From: Desulfobacter postgatei 2ac9
Lineage (GTDB): Bacteria; Desulfobacterota; Desulfobacteria; Desulfobacterales; Desulfobacteraceae
Direction: 5' to 3'
Length of the DNA stretch: 64,000 nt
Assembly: GCF_000233695.2 (NCBI RefSeq)
Contig: NZ_CM001488.1
Span: 924,792 to 988,791 of the forward strand
Positions 55,072 to 64,000 of the stretch are shown one piece after another (the first letter of the stretch is position 1; each line of letters opens with the position of its first letter). Below the pieces are notes generated by a model, which made no database searches, had not been told where the DNA came from, and worked only from the letters and a program-made list of their open reading frames with translations. The translations under genes and the position numbers were made by a program.

Positions 55072-55506
55072 ATGCGTTTGCCCTGGCTTTGCCAGGGGAT
55101 TGATCCTTATAAGGACTTTTCAAAGCTGGAATTTGGCGGGAAACACGACAACGTTGTTCTGGCGGTTCAGAACGGTTTGGTGGAGGCAGGAACGGTTCGG
55201 ACAGACACCCTGGAAAGAATGGCTGCTGAAGGCGTTGTTGAAATGTCGGAATTTAGAATCATTGATCAAAAAAAGTATGATGATTTCCCGTTTGTCTGCA
55301 GTACCGCACTCTACCCGGAATGGCCGATTGCAAAAACCAAAGCCACCGCTGACGATCTGGCCGCAGAAGTCGTCGCTGCATTAAAGTTGTTGAAGGTCAC
55401 AGACAAGGCCGCCACGGATGCAAAGGTTGTGGGCTGGTCAGATGCTCTTGACTATGCCGTTGTTGAAGATCTGCAAAAAAAGTTGAAGATTGAGGCATAT
55501 AAATAA
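55072..55506 (+). pseudogene. C-terminal fragment of a PhnD-like periplasmic binding protein
   Basis: The 144 codons contain GGKHDNVVLAVQNGLVEAGT and RTDTLERMAAEG, then DYAVVEDLQKKL near the end: the C-terminal lobe of phosphate/phosphonate-type (PhnD) binding domains, normally about 300 residues and preceded by a signal peptide. The N-terminal lobe is absent and no signal peptide or ribosome-binding site is seen. It may be the remnant of a transporter or of a sensor protein with a PhnD domain. Confidence 0.65.
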
Positions 55507-55520
55507 AAACAGCTGATCCT

Positions 55521-55602
55521 GGTAAGGCGGTTTTGCCTTGCCGGAGAATCCTTCTGGTGAAATTGAGACGGCTGATTCCCATTTCGCGTCTCAATTTCAC
55601 CA
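55521..55602. terminator. Two consecutive hairpins before the chemotaxis receptor gene
   Basis: First hairpin: 8-base arms GGTAAGGC (55521-55528) and GCCTTGCC (55535-55542) with one G-U pair. Second: perfect 16-base arms TGGTGAAATTGAGACG (55555-55570) and its complement (55587-55602) with a 16-base loop. They could end the decayed upstream frame or be an upstream leader structure of the receptor gene; neither has a T-run. Confidence 0.5.
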
Positions 55603-55677
55603 CAAATATCAGGGTAAACTATACCCTTAATGAAGATTCCCTTTCTTTTTTACGCGTCCTAAATACAGGAGAGGCAT

Positions 55678-57756
55678 ATGATGCAACCCCAGGCGGATAA
55701 AAAAAATAAAGGCCAAACAAGCCTTGTCATAAAAATTCTGGTGCCCCTGACCATTGTACTTGCCATGTCACTCATGGGTCTTTCAGTGGTTATCATCAAG
55801 TCCCAGAACGCGTTGTTGAATAAAATGGGAGGACAGATCAACCGGTTGCTGTCCGAGTCCAACAAGACCATTGGGCAGGATCTCAATGCAATGAATGCTG
55901 ATGTCAATAAGACAATGGCGGGCATGTCTGATACCGCTTCTAATTTGCTGACCGAATCCACAAGCGCTGCCCTGTCGCAGGAAAAACAAAAAATTGATAA
56001 AGAATGGATGGCTTCCCTGGAGGACAGCACCCGGTCTCTGGCAGACCTGTTGGCCCAGGTCGCACCGCCCGCCATTTTAAATAACGATCTGACCACACTG
56101 ATATCTTATATCAAGTCAGCCGGTTCAAATGAAAATGTTGTCTATGCCCTGTACGTTAAGCCGGATGATATCCCCTATGTCAAATACTTTGATTCCAATA
56201 AAGAGAAAATCAAAACGTATATTAAGACCGGTATCGGCGATAAAAAGCATGAAAAAATAATGTCAGCGTCAAAAAATGACCCTGAGACGTTTATTATCAA
56301 GAAAAAAATGGAGATTGATGGAAAAGAGCTGGGATATCTGATGCTTTGCATGAGCAAGGCAACCGTGAATCAAAAGATAGAAGAGATGTCCTCAAGCTTT
56401 AATGCTCTGATCAAGGAAAATTCAGGTAAGATAAAATCAATCCTGGGAAATGAATCCCTGAAAGTAGAAGGCAGTATCGGCGAAATCATTGCCCAGGTAT
56501 CCCAAAAAAATGAAACCGCTGTTCAGCAAATTAGATCCAGTATGGTGGAATTCACTGATCAGGTCAAAGGTCAGACAAAGAACAGGATATTGTTATTGGG
56601 GGCTCTCTGCTGCTTCCTTATTTTCATCAGCAGCTGGTTTCTGTTCAAAATTCTTGTGTTCAAACCCTTAAGACAAATCACATCCGGATTAAAAGGGATT
56701 GCCTCTGGTGAAGGAGATCTGACCCAGCGGCTGGAAATCAAGTCAAGGGATGAGCTTGGAGAGTTGGCATCCTGGTTTAATGCCTTTATTGAACGGCTGA
56801 ACAATATTATTGTGGATATCGGTGCCAATGCCGAGACCGTGACCGCAGCATCCAGCGAACTTCTCTCTGTTTCGGAACAGATGTCCAACGGTGCCGAGGA
56901 ATTATCTCACAAAGCCAATGGGGTTGCTGCCTCTTCCGAGGAAATGAGTTCAAACATGAATTCTGTTGCAGCCGCCAGTGAACAGGCATCAACCAATATC
57001 AGTGTGGTTGCGGATTCCGCGGCTCAAATGAAGGCCACCCTTGGTGAAGTGGCGACAAATTGCGACAGGGCAAGAAACATCTCCGGCGATGCCGCCACAC
57101 AGGTTGACAAAGCTTCACAGCGGGTCACCCTTTTGGGCAGCGCAGCAAAGGAGATCTCCAAGGTCACCGAGGTTATTACGGATATTGCCGAGCAGACCAA
57201 TCTTCTGGCCCTCAATGCCACTATTGAAGCAGCCAGGGCCGGCCAGGCAGGTAAGGGGTTTGCCGTTGTGGCCGGTGAAATTAAAAATCTTGCCGCTCAA
57301 ACCGCCCAGGCCACCAAGGATATTAAAGAAAAAATCGCCGGGATACAAAGCTCCACTGAGCATACGGTTCTGGATGTCACCAAGATCGCTGATGTGATCG
57401 CTGATGTAAATGAGATTGTGACCGCCATTGCCGCAGCGGTGGAAGAACAGTCTGCCAGTGCAACGGACGTTGCACAAAATATCGAACAGGCGTCAACCGG
57501 AATCGGTGAAGTCAATGAGAACGTTGTGCAGAGTTCCCAGGTGTCTTCGGAAATTGCAAAAGACATATCTGATGTTAATTCTGTGGCAAAAGAGATGACC
57601 AGGCGAAGCGTCCAGGTAAATCAAAGCGCCGTGGAACTGTCCGGGTTATCATCAAAACTCCGGGACATGATCAGCGTTTTCAAAGTTTCTGTGAAAGATG
57701 CCCACTATGATACAACTTCCGGGATCTTGGAAAATGATATCCCCACCTCGGTTTGA
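55678..57756 (+). CDS. Methyl-accepting chemotaxis protein
   Basis: 692 residues. A first membrane helix (about 18-40), a periplasmic ligand-binding region (about 41-300, Ser/Lys-rich and largely helical), a second helix (about 303-326, [11 protein letters not shown]), a HAMP domain and the signalling helices. The CheA/CheW-contact hairpin tip reads [16 protein letters not shown]. No C-terminal receptor-methyltransferase pentapeptide is present. Signal unknown. AGGAGAGG precedes the ATG. Confidence 0.93.
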   Translation: MMQPQADKKNKGQTSLVIKILVPLTIVLAMSLMGLSVVIIKSQNALLNKMGGQINRLLSESNKTIGQDLNAMNADVNKTMAGMSDTASNLLTESTSAALSQEKQKIDKEWMASLEDSTRSLADLLAQVAPPAILNNDLTTLISYIKSAGSNENVVYALYVKPDDIPYVKYFDSNKEKIKTYIKTGIGDKKHEKIMSASKNDPETFIIKKKMEIDGKELGYLMLCMSKATVNQKIEEMSSSFNALIKENSGKIKSILGNESLKVEGSIGEIIAQVSQKNETAVQQIRSSMVEFTDQVKGQTKNRILLLGALCCFLIFISSWFLFKILVFKPLRQITSGLKGIASGEGDLTQRLEIKSRDELGELASWFNAFIERLNNIIVDIGANAETVTAASSELLSVSEQMSNGAEELSHKANGVAASSEEMSSNMNSVAAASEQASTNISVVADSAAQMKATLGEVATNCDRARNISGDAATQVDKASQRVTLLGSAAKEISKVTEVITDIAEQTNLLALNATIEAARAGQAGKGFAVVAGEIKNLAAQTAQATKDIKEKIAGIQSSTEHTVLDVTKIADVIADVNEIVTAIAAAVEEQSASATDVAQNIEQASTGIGEVNENVVQSSQVSSEIAKDISDVNSVAKEMTRRSVQVNQSAVELSGLSSKLRDMISVFKVSVKDAHYDTTSGILENDIPTSV

Positions 57757-58016
57757 CCGGGAACCACAGATCAGCTTGTTGGCCGGCTAAAAATACCGAT
57801 GATGAAAAAATATTATATTATTGTTTTATTGACCTACCCGGCTTCCGTGATATCTGTTTCAAATTTTTCTGGACCTCAACAACCCACCAGGACGGACCCG
57901 TGCCCGCGTCAGACGCGGCCTATGTCTCCTTTGGCAGGACCATGCGCCAAATAAGGCAAAGGATTATGGATGTACACGGGGCCCGCCCCCGAAAAGAATT
58001 CAATATTGAAGTGTAA
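57753..58016 (+). CDS. Doubtful 87-residue frame after the chemotaxis receptor
   Basis: It opens with a TTG overlapping the receptor stop and ends in the basic sequence [20 protein letters not shown]. The second half (from [14 protein letters not shown]) looks protein-like, the first half does not, so this may be the 3' end of a decayed gene. No family recognised. The rest of the gap to 58093 holds nothing recognisable. Confidence 0.25.
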   Translation: MTGNHRSACWPAKNTDDEKILYYCFIDLPGFRDICFKFFWTSTTHQDGPVPASDAAYVSFGRTMRQIRQRIMDVHGARPRKEFNIEV

Positions 58017-58093
58017 CGCAATAAGCGGTTCAGTTACTTTCTTGGTTTGTTGCGGGCCCAGGATATCCTGTCACAATAATACGCTTTAAACGG

Positions 58094-59089
58094 TCACACC
58101 TCGAGAATAATCTTACCGACATGCGTTGCGCTTTCCATAAGCCGATGGGCCTCTGCAGCCTGCTCCAGGGGAAATGTTTTGTGGACAGCCGGTTTGATTT
58201 TTCCCGCCTCAATGAGCGGCCATACCTTTTCCCTGAGCTGTGCCGCAATTTCAGATTTGGAGGCATCCGGACGGCTGCGCAAGGTGGAGCCCGTGTAAAG
58301 GAGACGTTTCAGCATAATGGGCATCAGATTGATGTCGACTTTGGAGCCCTTGTTAAATGCAATCTGAACAATGCGTCCATCCGGCGCTGCAGCCTTGATA
58401 TTGCGTGCAATGTAGTCTCCACCGACAATATCAAGAATGACATCGGCACCCTTGATTTCATCTCTGACAACTTCAACAAAATCTTCCGTGTTGTAGTCAA
58501 TAACCCGATCGGCACCGAAACTTTTACAGGCTTCACATCGTTCTGCAGGGCTGTCGGTGGCATACACCTTTGCGCCGAAAGCTTTTCCAAGCATGATGGC
58601 CGTTGAGCCGATACCACCGGAACCGCCGTGGACAAGAAAGTTTTCCCCTTCTTTAAGTCCTGCCCCCATGAATATATTGCTCCAGACCGTGAAGAACGTT
58701 TCGGGAATGCCCGCGGCTTCCAGCAAACTCAAGCCTTTTGGAATCGGCAGACAATGGGGCGCCAGAACGGCACAATACTCGGCATAACCGCCGCCGTTGG
58801 TCAGGGCACAGACTTGGTCTCCCACAGACCACTCTTTGACATCGCTGCCGATGGCAACAATGGTTCCTGTGATCTCCAGACCCAGAAGGTCCGATGCGCC
58901 CTTTGGCGGCGGATAAAGCCCTTTACGCTGAACTATATCGGGCCCGTTTACACCGGTGGCCACCACCTTGATCAACACCTCTTGCGGTTTAGGCTGGGGC
59001 ACAGGCCTGCTTCCCACACAAAGGGCCTCGGGACCGCCCGGTTCGGTAATTTCAATCACTTTCATCTGTTCGGGTAATGTGGATGTCAT
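58094..59089 (-). CDS. NAD(P)H:quinone oxidoreductase, zinc-independent MDR family (PIG3-like)
   Basis: 331 residues of the medium-chain dehydrogenase/reductase superfamily. ATGVNGPDIVQRKGLYPPP near residue 45 is typical of the PIG3/TP53I3 quinone-oxidoreductase branch, with no structural zinc lobe. NADPH-binding VHGGSGGIGSTAIML lies near 150 and the closing EAAEAHRLMESATHVGKIIL matches the family. It likely reduces quinones or enals. GGAGG precedes the ATG. It is divergent from the permease gene at 59490. Confidence 0.9.
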   Translation of the reverse strand: MTSTLPEQMKVIEITEPGGPEALCVGSRPVPQPKPQEVLIKVVATGVNGPDIVQRKGLYPPPKGASDLLGLEITGTIVAIGSDVKEWSVGDQVCALTNGGGYAEYCAVLAPHCLPIPKGLSLLEAAGIPETFFTVWSNIFMGAGLKEGENFLVHGGSGGIGSTAIMLGKAFGAKVYATDSPAERCEACKSFGADRVIDYNTEDFVEVVRDEIKGADVILDIVGGDYIARNIKAAAPDGRIVQIAFNKGSKVDINLMPIMLKRLLYTGSTLRSRPDASKSEIAAQLREKVWPLIEAGKIKPAVHKTFPLEQAAEAHRLMESATHVGKIILEV

Positions 59090-59489
59090 CGCTGATTTCC
59101 TCCATCGTAAATGATTATGAATTTACGTCCATTAAATATCGTCAGGGTTTTTGTAAAACAGCCATGGTCTGACCTGATATATCAACTGCCAGGCCATAGC
59201 CCACAACAAAGCTTGAAAGATCTTAGTAACTTACCCAGACTTTCTTATAAAAGTTACGAGGATTAAACTTCTTCCGTTCACACTATAATTTAACTTAACT
59301 ATCAGGTCAAATCATAAAAAGGTGAGCAGATCAACTCGTCGTAGCGTTTATCCAGGGCAACGCTTTGGATGAGTCTTTTAATTAAGTTGGTGACCCGGAT
59401 TGTTTTGGTTATTTACCTTCGTTTAATAGTATAGTAATTTCCAATCAGCTATCAGCCTGCCCAAAGGGCAATCATTTAAGGAAAAGTCG
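59090..59489. other. Divergent intergenic region before the SLC12-like permease
   Basis: 400 AT-rich bases without a gene. A 10-base inverted pair TGACCTGATA (59170-59179) and TATCAGGTCA (59300-59309) spans 140 bases and could be operator halves, though the distance is long. A short pair around GCGTTTATCCAGGGCAACGC (59344-59363) forms a small hairpin. No convincing -35/-10 pair was found. Confidence 0.35.
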
Positions 59490-62009
59490 ATGTCATCAGA
59501 TAACAATGAGTCTGTTTCCGGCCGGCTGGGCACTTTTGCCGGTGTTTTTACGCCAAGTGTTTTAACCATTCTCGGGATCATTCTTTTCCTGCGTTTAGGA
59601 TATGTGGTGGGCGCTGCAGGGCTTGGAAAATCCCTGATGATTATTTCGGTGGCCAACCTGATTTCCGTTCTGACCAGCTTTTCCCTGGCCGCCATTGCCA
59701 CCAATATGAAGGTTGGCGGCGGCGGTGACTACTATCTGATTTCCAGGACCCTTGGCATAGAGTTCGGCGGGGCCATCGGCATTGTGCTGTTTTTAGCACA
59801 GTCCGTGTCCATTGCCTTTTACTGCATTGGTTTCGGAGAAGCCCTGACTGCTATCCTCGGCCTGGCCGGCCATGTGACGGTACAGCTTATTGCAGGTGCC
59901 GCGCTGTTGTTTCTTTTTTTGCTGGCATGGATCGGGGCGGATCTGGCCACCAAGTTCCAGTATGTGGTCATGGCGTTTTTAACCCTGGCGCTTTTATCCT
60001 TTTATATTGGCGGTATTCGTCAGTGGGATACCGGGCTTTTTATGGAGAATTGGGTCGCCAGGGAAGGCTCGCCCTCTTTCTGGATTCTTTTTGCCCTGTT
60101 TTTTCCGGCGGTGACCGGGTTCACCCAGGGGGTGAGCATGTCCGGCGATCTTGAAGATCCCGGTAAAAGCCTGCCGAAAGGCACCTTTGCCGCAGTCTTT
60201 CTCTCCATATTGGTCTATTTTTCCGTAGCTGTCTTGTTTGCCGGTTCCACGACATTGAAAACACTCGCCGGCGACTACGGCGCCATGAAGCAGATTTCCT
60301 TGTACGGCTGGCTGATTAATGCCGGTGTCATTGCCGCCACCCTCTCTTCTGCCATGGCCTCGTTTCTTGGGGCACCCAGGATTTTGCAGTCCCTGGCATC
60401 GGATAAGATATTTCCCTTTCTTGTGCCCTTTGCCAAAGGCCATGGGCCGTCCGGTAATCCCCGTCGGGGTGTGCTGCTTTCATTCGGAATTGCCGTGGCA
60501 ATTGTTTTTATCGGTCAACTGGATTTGATTGCAGGGGTAGTCTCCATGTTTTTCCTGATCTCCTATGGGTTGCTCAACTATGCCACCTATTTTGAGGCAT
60601 CGGCCGAGAGCCCCTCTTTCAGGCCCCGGTTCAGGTGGTACAATAAAAAGACCAGTCTTGTGGGCGCGTTGATCTGCCTGGGCGTGATGCTGGCCATTGA
60701 TTTTAAAACCGGAATTGCTGCCGTGGCCATCCTGTTTGCCGTTTTTCAGTATCTTAAACAGGTATCTGCCCCGGCCAGGTGGGCGGACAGTCGGCGGTCC
60801 TATCACCTTAAACTGGTCAGGGACAATCTGATTCGTGCACAAAAGGATCACGAGCATCCCAGGGACTGGCGGCCCTATGTCCTTGTATTGTCCAATGACG
60901 AAGAACATATGAAACAGTTACTGGATTTTTCCTCTATGATCGAGGGAAAAAGCGGTATTACAACGGCCGTACGGATTGTCCAGGCCCGGGGATACCGTGC
61001 TGTAAAATTTAAGGCAGAGGCGGAAAAGGATCTGGCCCGGATTCTTTCCGAGAAAGAAAGTTCAGCATTTTCCCTTGTACTCTCTTCCGAGTATACGGCC
61101 AACGCCCTGTCCGTGCTCTGCCAGAGCTTTGGACTTGGGCCGGTCAAGGCCAATACGGTGCTCTTGAGCTGGAATGAGCAGTATGGCAAGAGTGATGACC
61201 CTGTAGGGTTCGACAATTACCGGGATATGGTGCGGCCGGCAGTTCAGTCCGGGTGCAATATCATTCTGTGGGACCACAAGGAAATGCCTCAAATCGCTGA
61301 AGGTTACGACAAAAATAGAACCATTGATGTCTGGTGGAAGGATGACGATACCAGCCGGCTCATGATTCTTCTTGCCTATCTGATCACAAGAGACGATCAT
61401 TGGAAAGATGCCAAAATCAGGCTTTTAGCCTATTATCTGGACCGGGACAATGCGCAGATCATGCAGATGCTTTTCGATACTCTGAGTGAGTTCCGTATCC
61501 AGGCTGAACCCAAGATTATCCTTGGAATCAATGAAGAGGTGTTTTTTAAAACATCCGGGCAGACAGATCTGGTTTTTATCCCTGTCTCCCTGAAAAAAGA
61601 TGATGCCCTGATGTTTGGTGAGCTGCCGGTAGATCAGCTTTTGCCGGGCCTGAAAACGGTGGCCATGGTCATGGCAACCCAGAAAATTGATCTGGATTCA
61701 TCCCCGGAAGACGGCAGGGCCGGTGAACTTGCGCTTTTGTTTGATGAACTCAAGCATGCGGAAAAAAGGGTGGAGATGGCAAAGAAAATAGCCCTGCAGG
61801 CCGCAAAATCGGCCACGGATTTTATCAAAGATGCCCATGAAATAGAGATCAATGACCCGAATCTCTTAACTCATCTTAAAGAAAAGATTGCATTGCAGGA
61901 AAAAACCGAAGAAGCCAATAAAAAGGTGCTTAAAGAACAGGCCAAGCTCAACGCGATCTCACAGCGGGCCAAGGAAGAAGGGCTTTTTGTGGATAACGAA
62001 GTCCCGTAA
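59490..62009 (+). CDS. SLC12-like (APC superfamily) cation-chloride cotransporter/permease with large C-terminal domain
   Basis: 839 residues. The first 430 hold about twelve helices beginning with GTFAGVFTPSVLTILGIILFLRLGYVVG, closely following the SLC12/Na-K-Cl cotransporter start. The remaining 400 are soluble: a regulatory region like that of cotransporters, then a Lys/Glu-rich coiled coil to the end. Most bacterial amino-acid permeases lack such a tail. Substrate is inferred only from family: ions or amino acids. AAGGA precedes the ATG. The efflux adaptor starts 14 bases after its stop. Confidence 0.87.
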   Translation: MSSDNNESVSGRLGTFAGVFTPSVLTILGIILFLRLGYVVGAAGLGKSLMIISVANLISVLTSFSLAAIATNMKVGGGGDYYLISRTLGIEFGGAIGIVLFLAQSVSIAFYCIGFGEALTAILGLAGHVTVQLIAGAALLFLFLLAWIGADLATKFQYVVMAFLTLALLSFYIGGIRQWDTGLFMENWVAREGSPSFWILFALFFPAVTGFTQGVSMSGDLEDPGKSLPKGTFAAVFLSILVYFSVAVLFAGSTTLKTLAGDYGAMKQISLYGWLINAGVIAATLSSAMASFLGAPRILQSLASDKIFPFLVPFAKGHGPSGNPRRGVLLSFGIAVAIVFIGQLDLIAGVVSMFFLISYGLLNYATYFEASAESPSFRPRFRWYNKKTSLVGALICLGVMLAIDFKTGIAAVAILFAVFQYLKQVSAPARWADSRRSYHLKLVRDNLIRAQKDHEHPRDWRPYVLVLSNDEEHMKQLLDFSSMIEGKSGITTAVRIVQARGYRAVKFKAEAEKDLARILSEKESSAFSLVLSSEYTANALSVLCQSFGLGPVKANTVLLSWNEQYGKSDDPVGFDNYRDMVRPAVQSGCNIILWDHKEMPQIAEGYDKNRTIDVWWKDDDTSRLMILLAYLITRDDHWKDAKIRLLAYYLDRDNAQIMQMLFDTLSEFRIQAEPKIILGINEEVFFKTSGQTDLVFIPVSLKKDDALMFGELPVDQLLPGLKTVAMVMATQKIDLDSSPEDGRAGELALLFDELKHAEKRVEMAKKIALQAAKSATDFIKDAHEIEINDPNLLTHLKEKIALQEKTEEANKKVLKEQAKLNAISQRAKEEGLFVDNEVP

Positions 62010-62023
62010 TAAGGAGAGGTTTA

Positions 62024-63166
62024 ATGGTAAAGGCAATCGGAAAAGTGGTTATCGCGATCATTCTGATCGGCGTGGGGTATTCTATCAGTCTGTTTATCCC
62101 GTCAGGCGGACCGCCGCCGGGCATGATGGGAATGGGAGAAATGCCGCCGCCCGCGGTGATCGCCGTTGAACTGAAGGAACGGCCCCTGGATGTGCTTGCC
62201 GACCATATTGCAACGGTCGAGCCGGTGCAGGAGGTCATGGTCCGCTCGGAAGTTGCGGGCTACATTGACGATGTTCATTTCACTGAAGGTTCTTTTGTGA
62301 AATCGGGCGACCTGCTCTTCACCATTGACCAGAAACAATATCAGGCAATGGTTGACGTGCGTCAGGCCGAGCTGGCCCGTGCAAAAGCCGAACTGAACCG
62401 CGCCGAAAAATTTTTCAAGCGTATGCGTGATGTCAATAGACGCAGCGTTTCGCAGTCGGATCTCGACACTGCGGAAAGCGAGCAATTGCAGGCCGTGGCC
62501 AATCTGAGACAGGCTGCGGCCAACCTGAATTTGGCCAAAATTGATTTGGGTTATGCGAAGGTGCGCGCGCCGATCAGCGGCCGCATCGGCATGGCAAACG
62601 TAACCAAGGGCAACTATGTCACCTCCGCCTCCAACGAACTCGCCCGCATTGTGCAGATCAGTCCGATCCGTGTCGTCTTTTCCATGACCGACCGCGCTTA
62701 CCTGGATTTTCGTGCCCAGGAGCTGGCGGGCACTTCCGACGGTCTGGTTGCCCGCATTCGTCTGCCCAACGGAACCCAGCTTCCGCTGATTGGTAAGAAA
62801 GAGTTTGACGACAACGTTATGAATGTCGAAACCGGCACCATGGCGGTCCGTTACCTGTTCGATAATCCCGACGGGCGATTGATCCCCGGCGGCTACGTCA
62901 ACATTCTGCTCGGATCCGGGCAGCGACCCATGGGCATCCGTGTTCCCCAGCGGGCGGTACTGCTTGATCCCCAGGGATCCTATGTGCTGACGGTCAACGG
63001 GGAGGGACGAGTCGATACCGCCCGCGTTGAAATCGGGAAATCCGTTGAAGGTGACTTCGTAGTGCTTTCCGGATTGAAGGCCGGTGACCGTATCGTGGTT
63101 GATGGTGTGCAGAAAGTGCGGCCGGGCATGACTGCCCAGGTCTCTTTGCAGGAGGCCGGGAAATGA
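62024..63166 (+). CDS. RND efflux periplasmic adaptor (membrane-fusion protein)
   Basis: 380 residues, AcrA-like. An N-terminal hydrophobic anchor is followed by a Pro/Gly/Met-rich linker (PSGGPPPGMMGMGEMPPPA) and the lipoyl half VRSEVAGYIDDVHFTEGSFVKSGDLLFTID. A coiled-coil hairpin (about 100-165) follows, then the second lipoyl half APISGRIGMANVTKGNYV and the beta-barrel/membrane-proximal domain. It links the inner-membrane pump to an outer-membrane channel. Its stop overlaps the pump ATG by 4 bases. GGAGAGG precedes the start. Confidence 0.93.
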   Translation: MVKAIGKVVIAIILIGVGYSISLFIPSGGPPPGMMGMGEMPPPAVIAVELKERPLDVLADHIATVEPVQEVMVRSEVAGYIDDVHFTEGSFVKSGDLLFTIDQKQYQAMVDVRQAELARAKAELNRAEKFFKRMRDVNRRSVSQSDLDTAESEQLQAVANLRQAAANLNLAKIDLGYAKVRAPISGRIGMANVTKGNYVTSASNELARIVQISPIRVVFSMTDRAYLDFRAQELAGTSDGLVARIRLPNGTQLPLIGKKEFDDNVMNVETGTMAVRYLFDNPDGRLIPGGYVNILLGSGQRPMGIRVPQRAVLLDPQGSYVLTVNGEGRVDTARVEIGKSVEGDFVVLSGLKAGDRIVVDGVQKVRPGMTAQVSLQEAGK

Positions 63167-64000
63167 TTTCACGGGTATTCATTGATCGCCCGCGTCTGGC
63201 GGGTGTGGTTTCTATCGTCCTGATGCTGGCGGGGATTCTTTCAATCACCGCGCTGCCCATCACCCAGTATCCCCAGGTCACACCGCCGCAGATCGTTGTG
63301 CGCGCAAGCTACCCCGGTGCGAGCGCGGAAGTCATGTCCGACATCGTGGCAGGGCCCATTGAAGATGCCGTGAACGGTGTACAGGACATGATCTACATGT
63401 CGTCCACGTCCGACAATTCGGGAAGCTACTCGCTCACCGTAACCTTTGCCGTGGGCACCGATCCGGACATGGCGCAGGTGAAGGTACAGAACCGTGTATC
63501 CCAGGCCGAACCGATGCTGCCCACCGAAGTGGTGCAGCAGGGCGTAACGGTTGAAACCGAGTCAGCCGACATGCTTGGTTTCCTGATTGTCCGCTCGCCT
63601 GACCACAGCCTTGATGAACAGTTGATGAGCGACTATACCTATAAAATCATCCAGCCGGCCATTGAACGGATCCCAGGCGTCAGCCGTGCACAGGTTTATG
63701 GCCCCAAATACAGCATGCGCGTCTGGCTTGATTCCGACCGCATCTCCGCCCTCGGCATCGGCGTCGACGAAGTTACGGCGGCCATCCGCAACCAGAATGT
63801 GCAGGCCTCCATCGGCGCCATCGGCTCCACACCGGACGACGGCTCCGGACAGGTCGCCTTCACCCTGACCGCGCAAGGACGGCTGAACGATACCGAATCC
63901 TTCGGCAATATCGTGGTGCGCACCGGTGCCGACGGTGCGGTGGTCTACCTCAAGGACGTTGCACGAATAGAAAAAGGCTCGGATAACTATCTTTTTTCCG
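63163..64000 (+). CDS. RND multidrug efflux pump (AcrB/HAE1 type), partial
   Basis: Only the first 279 or so residues are in the window; the gene runs off the end. It begins MISRVFIDRPRLAGVVSIV, with the first membrane helix. The porter-domain segments PITQYPQVTPPQI, YPGASAEVMSDIVAGPIEDAVNGV and MSSTSDNSGSYSLTVTF match AcrB closely. The ATG overlaps the adaptor's stop (ATGA). Proton-driven export of drugs, bile-salt-like compounds or solvents is expected; substrate unknown. Confidence 0.94.
   Translation, partial: MISRVFIDRPRLAGVVSIVLMLAGILSITALPITQYPQVTPPQIVVRASYPGASAEVMSDIVAGPIEDAVNGVQDMIYMSSTSDNSGSYSLTVTFAVGTDPDMAQVKVQNRVSQAEPMLPTEVVQQGVTVETESADMLGFLIVRSPDHSLDEQLMSDYTYKIIQPAIERIPGVSRAQVYGPKYSMRVWLDSDRISALGIGVDEVTAAIRNQNVQASIGAIGSTPDDGSGQVAFTLTAQGRLNDTESFGNIVVRTGADGAVVYLKDVARIEKGSDNYLFS

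Noticed and set aside
62102-63172. A 356-codon minus-strand open frame opposite the efflux adaptor
   Set aside because: The plus strand encodes a clear adaptor with lipoyl and coiled-coil domains; the antisense frame reflects codon bias.

Overview
The window looks like chromosome from a strictly anaerobic, probably sulfate-reducing Desulfobacterota bacterium close to the Desulfobacteraceae. This is inferred from gene content only: a beta-oxidation cassette next to a sigma-54 activator with PAS sensors, a three-gene ferredoxin-rich glutamate synthase, a very large protein related to 2-hydroxyacyl-CoA dehydratase activases, LL-diaminopimelate aminotransferase, a Nif11-type peptide beside molybdate uptake genes, and a bacterial glycogen cassette. 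No rRNA, tRNA, CRISPR array, prophage or intact insertion sequence was seen.

Layout. 1-10000: a sigma-54 activator, two matching palindromes and a sigma-54-type promoter upstream of acyl-CoA dehydrogenase, thiolase and 3-hydroxyacyl-CoA dehydrogenase genes; then a structured intergenic RNA or terminator, a membrane-anchored metallo-beta-lactamase-fold protein, a TauE/SafE permease, a possible 28-residue protein and a crotonase-fold protein without the usual catalytic glutamates. 10000-15300 (minus strand): UppP, phosphomannomutase/phosphoglucomutase, a Rep/UvrD helicase and an MFS transporter, probably one operon. 15500-19300: an OmpA/VWA lipoprotein, a zinc-site-less DksA-like protein, DapL and a small acyltransferase. 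19600-24760: the split glutamate synthase, closed by a perfect palindrome. 24900-27960: Nif11-type peptide and modABC. 27970-35770 (minus): the 1404-residue activase-like protein, a metallophosphoesterase and an MMPL/RND exporter. 35880-39630: a DUF2058 protein, an alpha/beta hydrolase, HtpX, a decayed thioesterase and an AsnC/Lrp regulator. 39850-50700: the glycogen cassette, with a free-standing CBM48 protein, phosphorylase, branching enzyme, synthase and a bifunctional-looking debranching enzyme. 50870-64000: Asd, a U32 peptidase-family protein, ThiD, two transporter gene remnants, a chemotaxis receptor, a quinone oxidoreductase, an SLC12-like permease, and an RND efflux adaptor and pump (pump cut by the window end).

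How the genes fit together. The first block can oxidise an acyl-CoA to acetyl-CoA under a dedicated sigma-54 activator. The glutamate synthase assimilates ammonium using ferredoxin or NAD(P)H electrons. The glycogen genes cover synthesis, branching, phosphorolysis and debranching. ModABC would feed molybdoenzymes, or nitrogenase if one is encoded elsewhere. The best candidates for something under-described are the paired palindromes with the sigma-54 promoter, the crotonase-fold protein with G and A at the catalytic positions, the 1404-residue activase-like protein, the Nif11 peptide without a maturase, and the decayed genes hidden in short intergenic gaps. I did not find a clearly novel multi-gene defence or mobile system.
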